From contig NZ_CP064187.1 of assembly GCF_015353075.1 (NCBI RefSeq), positions 4,099,001 to 4,163,000 on the forward strand: DNA of 64,000 nt, in the 5' to 3' direction. The notes beneath the pieces are model-generated. The model searched no databases and had not been told where the DNA came from. It saw only the letters and a program-made list of their open reading frames with translations. This document shows, one piece after another, positions 1-8,483 of the stretch. The translations under genes and the position numbers were made by a program. How positions within the stretch are numbered: the stretch's first letter is position 1; the number at the start of each line of letters is the position of its first letter. This stretch comes from Rhizobium sp. 007. Its GTDB lineage: Bacteria > Pseudomonadota > Alphaproteobacteria > Rhizobiales > Rhizobiaceae.

Positions 1-206
1 TTCACGTTTTTCGGCTAGATATTTCTGTATAAACACAAAAATAACGATTTTAATTCAGAAATTCCAGGATTTTGACTTAAATTGAAGCAATACGCCACTG
101 TGATGTATCAAACTAATATTTGCGAATTAATCGAATATTTTCAGTTGGCGCCTCATTGTTCGGGCTGCGATCAACACCGATTGCTTTCGAACCGAGGAGA
201 TGGAGC

Positions 207-299
207 ATGCAGAAGAAGAGCAAGCCGAACCTTAAGGTTACCGCAGCCAAGGCTAAGCCGACTTTTGTCAGCCGCGGCATGATGTTCCGCATCGATTAA
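207..299 (+). CDS. 30-residue peptide, candidate RiPP precursor
   Basis: The ATG lies 7 bases after a good AGGAG ribosome binding site at 195-199, and the frame runs 30 codons to TAA. The peptide is very basic: lysines dominate the N-terminal half, and the end reads KPTFVSRGMMFRID. It has no Cys, two Ser and two Thr, and no signal peptide. It sits directly in front of a SagB-type dehydrogenase with a hairpin terminator between them, as expected when a precursor peptide is made in excess of its modifying enzyme. From memory, rhizobial genomes carry short peptides with a similar K-P-x-(L/F)-x-x-R-G part annotated as putative RiPP precursors; I could not check this. That the enzyme acts on the peptide is inference. 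Confidence 0.6.
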   Translation: MQKKSKPNLKVTAAKAKPTFVSRGMMFRID

Positions 300-307
300 G
301 CGATGAG

Positions 308-344
308 ATGCCTGCCGCGCGAATGAGTTGCGGCGGGCATTTTT
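308..344 (+). terminator. hairpin terminator/attenuator between peptide gene and dehydrogenase gene
   Basis: An 11-bp stem (308-318 pairing with 330-340, one G-T wobble) is followed at once by a T-run at 340-344. It starts 9 bases after the peptide stop codon. Possible upstream starts of the dehydrogenase at 308 and 323 fall inside this hairpin, which favours ATG 350. It probably lets some transcription through to the enzyme gene. Confidence 0.75.
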
Positions 345-349
345 CTGCG

Positions 350-1393
350 ATGCGCTATCGTTCCTCCCGCACGCTCGTCTTCCATAATGATGGTGCCGAG
401 TTCGTAGCCTGTAATTTCCTCACCAAGGCTGTCTTCGAGTGCAGTCCGGACCTTCTGGATTTTTTGGGCGCTATTGCCGAGTGGAGTGATCGCGCCGCGA
501 TCCGCGATCAAGCGCCCGGCCATAGTGAGGACGAACTCGATGAAACGCTTGTGGCGCTTGTCGAGATGTCCGCACTCGTCGTCGAAGGATCCGAACTTGA
601 GATGCGAGAGGACGCCTTCCGTCAGCATTGGAAGTGGGGCGTGCCCGCCGCCCTGATGCATTTTTGCGTTCAGGACCCCGATTACATGTCCCTTAATGAG
701 GCCGAAGATCTGCAGCGCGCTGCGCTCGCAAGCGATGGCGAGATCGAGCTCTACAGCCTCAATTCGGGGCAAGGCGATGTCATTTCGTTATCCGCCGAAC
801 CCTCCGGAAATTCCTTGCTGGAGCTGATGGCGAGGCGGCGGACTCAACGCAAGGGCCTTACGAAAGCCGTGTCATTGCACGCGCTCTCCGAAGCGCTTTT
901 CGCAGGCCTTGGGATTACAGGTACTGCACGAAATTCGGTGGTGACGCTGCCGCTGTCGATGACACCGTCCGGCGGCGCACGCAACCCTTATGAAGCCTAT
1001 GTTTTTGTGAAGGCGGTCGACGGGCTGGCGCCAGGAATCTATCACTATTCGGCCTTCGAGCATTCGCTGGCAAAGATATCGGACGCTTCGCCCTCTTTCG
1101 GCGATCTGGTGGGCGGCCAGGAGTGGGCGGATACCATGCCCTGCATGATCGTACTCGTTGCCCATATGGACCGCAGCATGTGGAAATATAGCGATGCCAA
1201 CGCCTACCGCGTGGTTTTGATCGAGGCCGGGCACATTGGGCAAAACATCATGCTTTCGGCCACGGCGCACGGCATGACGGCTTGCCCAACCGCGGCTCTG
1301 AGCCATACGCGGATAGGCGAATTGGTTGGTCTGCGCAATCCTGCTCATGCGCCGATCTACGCACTGACGCTTGGTTTCCCTGACGTAGCGTAA
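350..1393 (+). CDS. SagB-type FMN-dependent dehydrogenase with N-terminal RRE-like domain
   Basis: This 347-residue protein has a C-terminal nitroreductase-fold domain of the SagB/ThcOx type (about residues 150-347). Visible features are the basic RRRTQRKG stretch expected to contact FMN, the PSGGARNPYEAYV motif, and APGIYHY. Family members oxidise azolines to azoles in modified peptides. The first 110 residues resemble a PqqD-like RiPP recognition element: a small winged-helix pattern ending in ALVEMSALVVEGS. No YcaO cyclodehydratase is visible in the window, so the substrate chemistry is unknown. The start at 350 is chosen because upstream ATGs at 308 and 323 lie within a terminator hairpin; its ribosome binding site is weak. 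The family call is firm; the role on the neighbouring peptide is inferred. Confidence 0.8.
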   Translation: MRYRSSRTLVFHNDGAEFVACNFLTKAVFECSPDLLDFLGAIAEWSDRAAIRDQAPGHSEDELDETLVALVEMSALVVEGSELEMREDAFRQHWKWGVPAALMHFCVQDPDYMSLNEAEDLQRAALASDGEIELYSLNSGQGDVISLSAEPSGNSLLELMARRRTQRKGLTKAVSLHALSEALFAGLGITGTARNSVVTLPLSMTPSGGARNPYEAYVFVKAVDGLAPGIYHYSAFEHSLAKISDASPSFGDLVGGQEWADTMPCMIVLVAHMDRSMWKYSDANAYRVVLIEAGHIGQNIMLSATAHGMTACPTAALSHTRIGELVGLRNPAHAPIYALTLGFPDVA

Positions 1394-1431
1394 AGCCCAA
1401 AAAAAGTCGGTTGAATTTTGCAACTATCGGG

Positions 1432-1446
1432 TTGAGTTCTGCTCAA
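1432..1446. promoter_or_regulatory. short inverted repeat upstream of XRE regulator
   Basis: TTGAG, five bases, then CTCAA forms a perfect 5-bp inverted repeat about 50 bases before the GTG start of the XRE gene. Such a site could be an autoregulatory operator. There is no direct evidence beyond symmetry and position. Confidence 0.3.
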
Positions 1447-1496
1447 GAACCGGCATAGTATCGTTAGCAATTCGTTAATATATGAGGGAATGCTAG

Positions 1497-1853
1497 GTGC
1501 CTGATCCCGTAGATATCCTCGTCGGTCGCAATGTCAGACAGCTCCGCGCCCGCCGCCGTGTCTCGCAACTGGAGCTGGGGGAAGCTCTTGGTTTGACGTT
1601 CCAGCAAATTCAGAAATACGAAAAAGGCACCAACCGGGTCTCCGCCAGCAAGTTGCACCAGATCGCGGTCTTTCTTGGCGTTGAGATCTCCGCACTCTTT
1701 GAAGGCGCGGAAACGTCGCAATTCCCGTCAAAAGTTGCGCTAAGCCCCGAGGCTTATGAACTGGCTGTCAATTATGACAGGCTTCACTCGCCCGCGGGCA
1801 AGGAAGCGGTCAAAACCATTCTGACGCTGATGAGCGCGGAAAAGGCTGCCTGA
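1497..1853 (+). CDS. XRE-family helix-turn-helix regulator
   Basis: This 118-residue protein has a clear HTH_XRE domain at about residues 8-65: NVRQLRARR, QLELGEALGLTFQQIQKYEKG, then ASKLHQIAVFLGV. The remaining 50 residues have no recognised domain. Start is GTG at 1497, with GAGGGA at 1484-1489 giving 7-base spacing. This architecture is common among rhizobial chromosomal repressors. It lies downstream of the SagB gene but separated by about 100 bases holding an inverted repeat, so it is probably transcribed on its own. Target genes cannot be told from the sequence. Confidence 0.85.
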   Translation: MPDPVDILVGRNVRQLRARRRVSQLELGEALGLTFQQIQKYEKGTNRVSASKLHQIAVFLGVEISALFEGAETSQFPSKVALSPEAYELAVNYDRLHSPAGKEAVKTILTLMSAEKAA

Positions 1854-1897
1854 CGCTCCGATTCCGGCGATAGCAAAAGAGTATCCCGGTACCTTAT

Positions 1898-1922
1898 GCC
1901 CGCCGCAGGCGGGTTTCTTTTT
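1898..1922 (+). terminator. rho-independent terminator after XRE gene
   Basis: CCCGCC (1899-1904), a GCA loop and GGCGGG (1908-1913) are followed by TTTCTTTTT. It is 45 bases downstream of the XRE stop codon. Confidence 0.8.
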
Positions 1923-1933
1923 GTTTCGGGATT

Positions 1934-2140
1934 CTAATGAAGTTCGCGCTCGTGCAGCGCGACAAGCAAGTCGTCCTGCGTGTGATGCCCGGCGTGATAA
2001 AGGTCGATCGCGATGCTGGCGATCGAAAGGCCCTGCTGGCTGCGGAGCTTGATGTTGCGCTCGGCACACCAAGTATAAAGCGCGCCGGCAAGGACGTCGA
2101 CGTCATCCGGCTGAAAGGACAAGGAGGCTGCTGCCGTCAT
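1934..2140 (-). CDS. small hypothetical protein, 68 aa
   Basis: No known domain was recognised. The protein is soluble-looking with a helical middle (SIASIAIDLYHAG) and an acidic end (TQDDLLVALHERELH). The codon usage and residue balance look like a genuine gene. ATG at 2140 is preceded by GAAGG at 8-base spacing; an in-frame TTG at 2155 would add five residues and is less likely. It converges on the XRE gene, whose terminator lies between the two stop codons. Confidence 0.6.
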   Translation of the reverse strand: MTAAASLSFQPDDVDVLAGALYTWCAERNIKLRSQQGLSIASIAIDLYHAGHHTQDDLLVALHERELH

Positions 2141-2560
2141 GGAAGTGACCTTCAATTGGTTTGTTCCCCAGAATTATGCGGGTAGTAGTGATGGCATTTC
2201 AGCAGGTTGCAAGCGGCATCCGCAGCCTGCGTTAACGCAGGACGTATTGCCGGTTTTCTCTGTTTCAAATTGGAACAGAAATGGCCGGCTCTACGGAGCG
2301 GTTCTGGATTCGTGTGGTTTTGAGACATGCCGCCATGTGCCGGGTGGCGGTTTACCGTCTATCGGCCGCTCCAAAATTAGGCTCCAAAGCGGCGCGCGTG
2401 CTTCGATCACGGCCAGCTTGGGGATCATCCGATCAAAAATCACGCTCAGTCGCGACGGTGAGAGCACTGACATTTTGCACTATAGCCTATCAGAAGTCCG
2501 AGGAACTCGATGACGCTATTGCCGTTACATATCAGCAGAGATCGCAATGGGAGTTTCCAA
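2141..2560. other. intergenic region without a convincing gene
   Basis: This 420-base stretch lies between the minus-strand 68-residue gene and the plus-strand DUF2147 gene and should contain the promoters of both. Open frames across it have skewed composition and no recognisable domain. I see no RNA structure or repeat that I would call. Confidence 0.5.
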
Positions 2561-2902
2561 GTGACGATCAGGACTGTTTTTGTAACAATCTTCATATTGA
2601 TAGCCAGCGTCGCGAGTGGTGCCGATACAGTGGTGGGAACCTGGAAGACGGAAAACGGCGAGACGTCGGTGATCGACCATTGCGGAGCGAATTATTGCAT
2701 TGTGGCAAAGAGCGGGCGATATGCGGGACAGCAGATCGGTTTCTTTTCAGGCAGGGCGGATACATATACCGGCCGGCTCACAGATCCCCGGACCAAAACA
2801 ACCTATAGCGGCAGGCTCACCGTATCGGGAAACAGCCTCAAACTCCGGGGCTGCGCGACGAGCGTATTGTGCAAGACCCAGATTTGGACCCGCCTGAACT
2901 GA
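2561..2902 (+). CDS. DUF2147-like secreted protein
   Basis: This 113-residue protein starts with a signal peptide (hydrophobic VFVTIFILIASVASGA, likely cleaved after GA). The mature part reads VVGTWKTENGETSVIDHCG, then YSGRLTVSGNSLKLRGC, then TQIWTR, which fits the small DUF2147 family of periplasmic proteins. Four Cys in the mature region could form disulphides. The GTG at 2561 is preceded by GGGAG at 7-base spacing; an upstream ATG at 2510 would put a hydrophilic tail before the signal peptide. Function is unknown. Confidence 0.7.
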   Translation: MTIRTVFVTIFILIASVASGADTVVGTWKTENGETSVIDHCGANYCIVAKSGRYAGQQIGFFSGRADTYTGRLTDPRTKTTYSGRLTVSGNSLKLRGCATSVLCKTQIWTRLN

Positions 2903-2944
2903 GATAGCGCTATCATCAGACCGTTTTGTTTTCCGAGCATCATT

Positions 2945-3158
2945 GTGGCGCTGGGCGGAACGATTGTTTCCAAGGGCCCGTATCGCTTCTTGCGCTATCC
3001 GAACTATGTTGTCGTGATGGGCGAGATCGCGGCACTCCCACTCGGTTTTGCCACTTTATGCACTTCTGTTTTCCATCGCCAATGCAATCATTGTGACTAT
3101 TCGCGTCAAGGCCGAGAATGCCGCACTTGCAGGATTGTCCCATGCCGAACCGGCTTGA
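2945..3158 (+). pseudogene. isoprenylcysteine carboxyl methyltransferase remnant, truncated and frameshifted
   Basis: The first frame reads VALGGTIVSKGPYRFLRYPN and then VVVMGEIAALPLG, typical of the membrane methyltransferase (ICMT) family C-terminal half (GPYRxxRHPNY motif). Near base 3050 the homology jumps to another frame: LYALLFSIANAIIVTIR, then AENAALAGLSHAEPA and a stop at 3156-3158. The N-terminal half is missing, so this is a dead fragment. Its original stop overlaps the start of the following MFS gene by 17 bases, as in a former operon. Confidence 0.7.
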
Positions 3159-4689
3159 TTCTGATCTTACCGATCGCCGCCAGAGCGTCATTTGGATCGG
3201 TTTCTTCGCCATGTGCATCGGCATGTTTATGGCGATCTTGGATGTGCAAGTTGTGGCGACGTCGTTGCCAACGATCCAGGCTGCTCTCGACATCGATCCC
3301 GAGCAGATGAGCTGGATTCAGACCGTCTATCTGATTGCCGAGGTAGTCGCCATCCCGTTAACCGGGTTCCTGACGCGTTTTCTCACCATGCGATGGCTGT
3401 TCGTGACGTCGCTGGTCCTGTTCGTGATCGCGTCGGCGGGGTGTGCGATCAGCAGCGGCTTCCGTGAACTCGTCGCCTGGCGGGTTCTGCAGGGCTTTTC
3501 AGGCGGAACGCTGATACCCGCTGTCTTCTCGGCGGTGTTCATTCTGTTTCCAAACGAGCGCCAAGCCCTTGCCACGACCATTGCCGGCGTTCTTGCCGTC
3601 CTCGCTCCGACTGTCGGGCCGATTGTCGGTGGCTGGCTGACAGAGACCTACTCCTGGCATTGGCTTTTTTTGATCAATATCATTCCTGGAATTCTTGCCG
3701 CTCTTGTTGCAATGCGATCGCTCCCTCAAGAGCGCGTCGACGTCTGGGAACTTCGCGGGCTTGACGGGGTTGGATTGGTCACGATGGCCGTCGCTCTGAT
3801 TACGCTGGAGCTTGGATTGAAGGAAGCGCCCACGAGCGGCTGGATGTCAGCATATGACAGTGGCCTGTTCGCCGTCTCAGCCCTATCAGCATTGGCATTC
3901 ATATGGCGATCGCTCCACCGGGCCCGGCCGTTGGTAGAGCTTCATAATTTCCAAGATCGAAACTTTATGGTGGGCTCGACGCTAAGCTTCATCCTCGGCT
4001 TCGGTCTATTCGGTTCTGTCTATCTGATGCCTGTGTTTCTGGCCTTTGTCAGAGGACATAACGCATTCGAAATCGGTATGACAATGCTCGTAACCGGCAT
4101 CGCGCAATTATGTACAGCGCCAATTGCTGTTGCGCTCGAAAAGCGAATGGACCCCCGCCTGCTGTCCGCGGTCGGCTTCGCGCTCTTTGCAATCGGCATC
4201 GGTATGAGTGCTTCGCAAAACCCTCGCTCAGATTATGACGCAATGTTCTGGCCACAGATCATAAGAGGCGTCTCCATCATGTTTTGCCTTCTGCCGCCGA
4301 CCCGTCTGGCGCTCGGCACGCTGCCGCCCGAGCGTGTTCCAGATGCAAGTGGTCTGTTCAATTTGATGCGAAACCTTGGCGGCGCAATTGGGATCGCGCT
4401 CATCGATACCATACTATATACCCGCTCGGAGCCGCTTGGACAAAAGCTCTGGGATCGCTTGCAGGCAGGGAATTTGGAGGCTGCCGAGTTCATCGGCGCG
4501 CCGGCCCAGATCGTTGCCGGCCACACTGGCGCTTTTGATGCGGACACGACAGCAATATTGAACCCCCTTGTTCAGACCGCGGCAACCGTCCAAGCGCTCA
4601 ACGAAGCGTGGATGATGGTCGCAATCATCACGGCATGCGCTGTCATATGCCTCCCTTTTGCAAAGCCTGTTTTGCCGACGCAGTCGTGA
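3142..4689 (+). CDS. DHA2-family (EmrB/QacA-type) MFS efflux transporter
   Basis: This 515-residue inner-membrane protein has about 14 hydrophobic segments. The first helix contains ILDVQVVATSLPTIQ (DHA2 motif with LDxxVVxxALP pattern). Motif C is seen as APTVGPIVGGWLTE, and the loop RFLTMRWLF follows helix 2. These are proton-driven drug or metabolite exporters. ATG 3142 is chosen because it overlaps the end of the ICMT remnant and matches where the conserved N-terminus begins; a start at 3118 would add 8 residues. Substrate cannot be told. In related genomes, from memory, such MFS genes can follow ICMT genes in polyketide-type operons. Confidence 0.85.
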   Translation: MPNRLDSDLTDRRQSVIWIGFFAMCIGMFMAILDVQVVATSLPTIQAALDIDPEQMSWIQTVYLIAEVVAIPLTGFLTRFLTMRWLFVTSLVLFVIASAGCAISSGFRELVAWRVLQGFSGGTLIPAVFSAVFILFPNERQALATTIAGVLAVLAPTVGPIVGGWLTETYSWHWLFLINIIPGILAALVAMRSLPQERVDVWELRGLDGVGLVTMAVALITLELGLKEAPTSGWMSAYDSGLFAVSALSALAFIWRSLHRARPLVELHNFQDRNFMVGSTLSFILGFGLFGSVYLMPVFLAFVRGHNAFEIGMTMLVTGIAQLCTAPIAVALEKRMDPRLLSAVGFALFAIGIGMSASQNPRSDYDAMFWPQIIRGVSIMFCLLPPTRLALGTLPPERVPDASGLFNLMRNLGGAIGIALIDTILYTRSEPLGQKLWDRLQAGNLEAAEFIGAPAQIVAGHTGAFDADTTAILNPLVQTAATVQALNEAWMMVAIITACAVICLPFAKPVLPTQS

Positions 4690-5015
4690 CCGAGGTCCCG
4701 CGTGATGCGCGCACATCAGAGCCCATGGAGCCGGCGGTGAGCACGAGGCCAGCAATGAGCTTCTACTTCGTGCTGCATCCACAAGGTTTTCGATCGCAGA
4801 TACGCACCCGCCGATCCTGATTTGCGCTTTGTCGTAAGCGGGCGCCTGAAGGAGTTCTTCCAGAACGGGAAGCACTATCATGACCTGAGGGTCAGTCGCT
4901 GCGTCTGCCTAACCAACCGAGACTGCACCCAGCATGGATGCCCAGAACTGGCATCGGGAGGAGCGTTTCCTCGACTAACGTGAGCGAACATGTCTGGGCG
5001 ACCCCTTGCAGGGCA
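4690..5015. other. intergenic region, no supported gene
   Basis: The stretch separates the MFS gene from the dnaJ terminator. A plus-strand frame at about 4800-4900 reads DPDLRFVVSGRLKEFFQNGK and could be a decayed coding fragment, but there is no start and the frame soon loses sense. I see no RNA gene. Confidence 0.4.
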
Positions 5016-5017
5016 TG

Positions 5018-5044
5018 AAAAAAGCCGGGATGAAACCCGGCTTT
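5018..5044 (-). terminator. terminator of the dnaK-dnaJ operon
   Basis: On the minus strand AAAGCCGGG, a six-base loop and CCCGGCTTT are followed by a T-run. It lies 30 bases beyond the dnaJ stop codon. Confidence 0.9.
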
Positions 5045-5073
5045 CAACCTGCGCTGTGTTTGCGTGCCAGTCC

Positions 5074-6216
5074 TTATCCCTCGAAGAATTCCTTCATGCG
5101 CGCAAAAAAGCCTGTCGATTCCGGGTTGTTCTCCTTCGAGGAAAGCTGCTCGAACTCCTGGAGCAGTTCGCGCTGCCGCTTCGAGAGCTTTTGTGGCGTC
5201 TCGATCTGGATCTGGATGTAGAGATCGCCCGTCTGGCTGGAACGCAGCACCGGCATGCCCTTGCCCTTGAGGCGGAACTGCTTGCCGGCCTGTGTGCCTT
5301 CCGGAACGGTGACCCGCGACTTCGTGCCGTCGAGCGTCGCCACATCGAAAGTGCCGCCGAGCGCTGCCGTCGTCATCGAGATCGGAACGGCGCAATAGAG
5401 GTCGGCTCCATCGCGCTGATAGAATTCGTGCGGCTTCACCGACAGGAAGATATAGAGATCGCCCGCCGGTCCGCCGCGCGCGCCGGCCTCGCCTTCGCCC
5501 TGCAAGCGGATGCGCGTGCCATCTTCGATACCAGCCGGAATATTGACCGAGAGCGAACGCTCTTCTGTTACGCGGCCCTGGCCATGGCACTTGGGGCATG
5601 GATCGGGAATGATCTGGCCGCGGCCATGACAGGTCGGGCAGGTTCGTTCGATCGAGAAAAAGCCCTGCGCCGCGCGAACGCGGCCGGAGCCCTGACAGGT
5701 GCCGCAGGTTTTCGGTTGCGTGCCGGGCTTGGCGCCGGAACCCGAGCACATATCGCAAGTGATCGAGGTTGGAACACGAATCTGCGCCGTCTTGCCGGAG
5801 AAGGCCTCTTCCAGCGAAATTTCCATATTGTAGCGAAGGTCGGCGCCACGCTCGCGTCCGCCCGATGAGCGCTGCCGTCCCCGGCCACCACCCATCATCT
5901 CGCCGAATATGTCTTCGAAGATGTCGGAGAAGCCGCCGCCACCGGCGAAGCCCGCACCGCCGCCGAAGCCGCCAGCACCCATGCCGCCATGCTCGAAGGC
6001 TGCGTGACCATAACGGTCGTAGGCCGCACGCTTCTGCGGGTCCTTCAGCGTTTCATAGGCTTCGTTGATTTCCTTGAATTTGATTTCGGCGCTCTTATCG
6101 TCCGGGTTCTTGTCCGGATGATATTTCATTGCCAGTTTGCGGAAGGCGCTTTTCAGCTCTTTTTCATCCGCCGTTTTGGCGACGCCCAGAGTTTCGTAAA
6201 AGTCCGCTTTTGCCAA
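5074..6216 (-). CDS. dnaJ: chaperone protein DnaJ
   Basis: This 380-residue Hsp40 co-chaperone stimulates the DnaK ATPase and delivers substrates in the cytoplasm. The J-domain (residues 1-70) holds YHPDKNPDD with the HPD motif. A Gly/Phe-rich linker follows, rich in GGAGFGG-type repeats. Four CxxCxGxG zinc-binding repeats occupy about residues 145-215 ([32 protein letters not shown]), then the C-terminal substrate domains. Full family length. The start codon is TTG, with GGGG six bases upstream in a structured intergenic segment. It is the second gene of the dnaK operon. Confidence 0.97.
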   Translation of the reverse strand: MAKADFYETLGVAKTADEKELKSAFRKLAMKYHPDKNPDDKSAEIKFKEINEAYETLKDPQKRAAYDRYGHAAFEHGGMGAGGFGGGAGFAGGGGFSDIFEDIFGEMMGGGRGRQRSSGGRERGADLRYNMEISLEEAFSGKTAQIRVPTSITCDMCSGSGAKPGTQPKTCGTCQGSGRVRAAQGFFSIERTCPTCHGRGQIIPDPCPKCHGQGRVTEERSLSVNIPAGIEDGTRIRLQGEGEAGARGGPAGDLYIFLSVKPHEFYQRDGADLYCAVPISMTTAALGGTFDVATLDGTKSRVTVPEGTQAGKQFRLKGKGMPVLRSSQTGDLYIQIQIETPQKLSKRQRELLQEFEQLSSKENNPESTGFFARMKEFFEG

Positions 6217-6224
6217 TTTAAACC

Positions 6225-6261
6225 CCGGAAATGGATTTCCGGCTGCCCTCGGGCAGCCGGA
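6225..6261 (-). promoter_or_regulatory. two overlapping, mutually exclusive hairpins in the dnaK-dnaJ spacer
   Basis: One inverted repeat is CCGGAAAT (6225-6232) with ATTTCCGG (6235-6242). The other is an 11-base TCCGGCTGCCC (6238-6248) with GGGCAGCCGGA (6251-6261). They share bases 6238-6242, so only one can form at a time. The first one covers part of the GGGG ribosome binding site of dnaJ, which has a TTG start. Confidence 0.55.
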
Positions 6262-6294
6262 TTGCAGTGTTTAGCATAACCGCTTCGCCGCGGA

Positions 6295-8205
6295 TTATGC
6301 GGACTTCTTGCGGTCGTCGTCCTTGACTTCTTCGTAGTCGGCATCAACGACATTGTCATCACCTGCCGAAGCATCTGCCGTACCGGCTTCCGCCTGCTGG
6401 GCTTCGTAGATCGCCTGACCGAGCTTCATGGACACTTCCATGAGGGTCTGCGTCTTCGCCTTGATATCCTCGGCGTCCGGGTCGGTCGCCTCGGCTGCAG
6501 ACTTCAGAGCCGCAATCGCATCGGAGATCGCGGTGCGGTCGGCCTCGGAAACCTTGTCACCGTAATCCTTCAGCGATTTTTCCGTCGAGTGAACCAGGCT
6601 TTCGGCTTGGTTCTTGGCCTCCACGGTTTCGCGGCGCTTCTTGTCTTCCGAGGCATGCGATTCTGCATCCTTGACCATCTTTTCGATGTCGGCGTCCGAA
6701 AGGCCGCCGGAAGCCTGGATGCGGATCTGCTGTTCCTTGCCGGTACCCTTGTCCTTGGCCGAAACCTGCACGATGCCGTTCGCGTCGATATCGAAGGTAA
6801 CTTCAATCTGCGGAACGCCGCGCGGCGCCGGCGGCAGGCCGACGAGGTCGAACTGGCCGAGCAGCTTGTTGTCGGCAGCCATTTCGCGCTCGCCCTGCGA
6901 AACACGGATGGTGACGGCCTGCTGGTTGTCATCGGCAGTCGAGAAAGTCTGCGACTTCTTGGTCGGGATCGTCGTGTTGCGCTCGATCAGACGGGTGAAG
7001 ACGCCACCGAGGGTTTCGATGCCCAGAGACAGCGGGGTCACGTCGAGCAGCAGGACGTCCTTGACGTCGCCCTGCAGAACGCCGGCCTGGATGGCAGCGC
7101 CGAGCGCAACGACTTCATCCGGATTGACGCCCTTGTGCGGCTCCTTGCCGAACAGCTGCTTGACGACTTCCTGAACCTTCGGCATGCGGCTCATACCACC
7201 GACGAGAACGACTTCATCGATCTCAGCCGGGGTGACGCCGGCATCCTTGAGGGCTGCCTTGCACGGCGCGATCGTGCGCTGCACGAGGTCGTCGACCAGG
7301 CTTTCAAGCTTGGCGCGCGTCAGCTTCAGCGTAAGGTGCTTCGGGCCGGAAGCGTCAGCCGTGATGAAGGGCAGGTTGATTTCGGTCTGCTGCGAGGACG
7401 AGAGCTCGATCTTGGCCTTTTCGGCAGCTTCCTTCAGGCGCTGCAGTGCGAGCTTGTCGTTCTTGAGGTCGATGCCGTTGTCCTTCTTGAACTCTGCAAC
7501 GAGGTATTCGACGAGACGCATGTCGAAGTCTTCACCGCCGAGGAAGGTGTCGCCGTTGGTGGACTTCACTTCGAAGACGCCGTCACCGATTTCGAGGATC
7601 GAAATATCGAAGGTACCGCCGCCAAGGTCGTAGACGGCAATCGTCTTGCCTTCCTTTTTGTCAAGCCCGTAAGCGAGGGCCGCTGCGGTCGGCTCGTTGA
7701 TGATACGCAGAACCTCAAGACCCGCGATCTTGCCAGCATCCTTGGTTGCCTGGCGCTGCGCGTCGTTAAAGTATGCCGGAACCGTGATGACGGCCTTCTC
7801 GACTTTTTCACCGAGGTAGGATTCAGCCGTTTCCTTCATCTTCTGAAGGATCATCGCGGAGACCTGCGCGGGCGAATAGCCCTTGCCATTGGCTTCGACC
7901 CAAGCATCGCCATTGTCACCCTTCGAAATACTGAAAGGGACAAGACCCTTGTCCTTCTCGACGGTCGGATCTTCGTAGCGGCGGCCGATCAGGCGCTTGA
8001 CGGCAAAGAGCGTATTCGTCGGATTGGTGACGGCCTGGCGTTTTGCCGGCTGGCCGACAAGGCGTTCGCCGTCGTCGGTAAATGCTACCATGGAAGGAGT
8101 CGTGCGCGCGCCTTCCGCGTTCTCAATGACCTTCGCGTCCTTGCCGTCCATGACAGCGACGCAGGAATTTGTCGTTCCGAGGTCGATACCAATTACTTTT
8201 GCCAT
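6295..8205 (-). CDS. dnaK: chaperone protein DnaK (Hsp70)
   Basis: This 636-residue ATP-dependent chaperone is of full length. The N-terminus reads [20 protein letters not shown] (phosphate 1 motif); the actin-like ATPase runs to about residue 385 with [26 protein letters not shown] and [10 protein letters not shown]. The linker [19 protein letters not shown] precedes the substrate domain and helical lid; the tail is acidic. ATG 8205 has AAGGAG at 8-base spacing. It is followed by dnaJ in one operon and preceded by a heat-shock type promoter. Confidence 0.98.
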   Translation of the reverse strand: MAKVIGIDLGTTNSCVAVMDGKDAKVIENAEGARTTPSMVAFTDDGERLVGQPAKRQAVTNPTNTLFAVKRLIGRRYEDPTVEKDKGLVPFSISKGDNGDAWVEANGKGYSPAQVSAMILQKMKETAESYLGEKVEKAVITVPAYFNDAQRQATKDAGKIAGLEVLRIINEPTAAALAYGLDKKEGKTIAVYDLGGGTFDISILEIGDGVFEVKSTNGDTFLGGEDFDMRLVEYLVAEFKKDNGIDLKNDKLALQRLKEAAEKAKIELSSSQQTEINLPFITADASGPKHLTLKLTRAKLESLVDDLVQRTIAPCKAALKDAGVTPAEIDEVVLVGGMSRMPKVQEVVKQLFGKEPHKGVNPDEVVALGAAIQAGVLQGDVKDVLLLDVTPLSLGIETLGGVFTRLIERNTTIPTKKSQTFSTADDNQQAVTIRVSQGEREMAADNKLLGQFDLVGLPPAPRGVPQIEVTFDIDANGIVQVSAKDKGTGKEQQIRIQASGGLSDADIEKMVKDAESHASEDKKRRETVEAKNQAESLVHSTEKSLKDYGDKVSEADRTAISDAIAALKSAAEATDPDAEDIKAKTQTLMEVSMKLGQAIYEAQQAEAGTADASAGDDNVVDADYEEVKDDDRKKSA

Positions 8206-8292
8206 GTCATTTACTCCTTGAAGCAAGCTGTCGGAACCCCGAGAAGGCGTTTCCCTGACAGCCCCTTACGGGATGTGGGTCTTCGGAATTAA

Positions 8293-8308
8293 CGCAATCG
8301 TGATTGCG
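8293..8308. promoter_or_regulatory. palindrome in dnaK 5' leader
   Basis: CGCAATC, GT, GATTGCG form a perfect 7-bp inverted repeat between the promoter and the dnaK ribosome binding site. It may be an operator or a leader hairpin; no known element was identified. Confidence 0.3.
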
Positions 8309-8320
8309 GTGATGCGGCGT

Positions 8321-8349
8321 ATATAAGGAGCGGTTTTCTTGACTGCAAG
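8321..8349 (-). promoter_or_regulatory. sigma-32 (RpoH) type promoter of dnaK
   Basis: On the minus strand CTTG (8349-8346), 18 bases, then CTTATAT (8327-8321) matches the alphaproteobacterial RpoH consensus CTTG-N17/18-CyTATnT as I know it. It lies about 115 bases upstream of the dnaK start. Confidence 0.65.
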
Positions 8350-8483
8350 GCGAGAATGAGCCCGAAATCCAGCAAAACGAACGTGTTGCATTCACTTTCT
8401 ACAGTGAGCGAAAAAAGTCCGCCGTCCTTCGCATCTCCGTGGACTTACCAAAGCCGGCTTGCACCGAGCATGAGCGGCTTCGC

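Noticed and set aside
1..206. Promoter for the 30-residue peptide
   Set aside because: TTGACT near 72 has no acceptable -10 box at 16-18 bases; no promoter could be called.
2281..2808. 175-codon plus-strand frame overlapping the DUF2147 gene
   Set aside because: The other frame has signal peptide, ribosome binding site and family match; this one has none.
4800..4900. Coding-like fragment DPDLRFVVSGRLKEFFQNGK
   Set aside because: No start codon, no family match, and the frame degenerates; too short to call a pseudogene.
6589..8292. 567-codon plus-strand frame opposite dnaK
   Set aside because: Shadow of the highly biased dnaK reading frame, without any motif.
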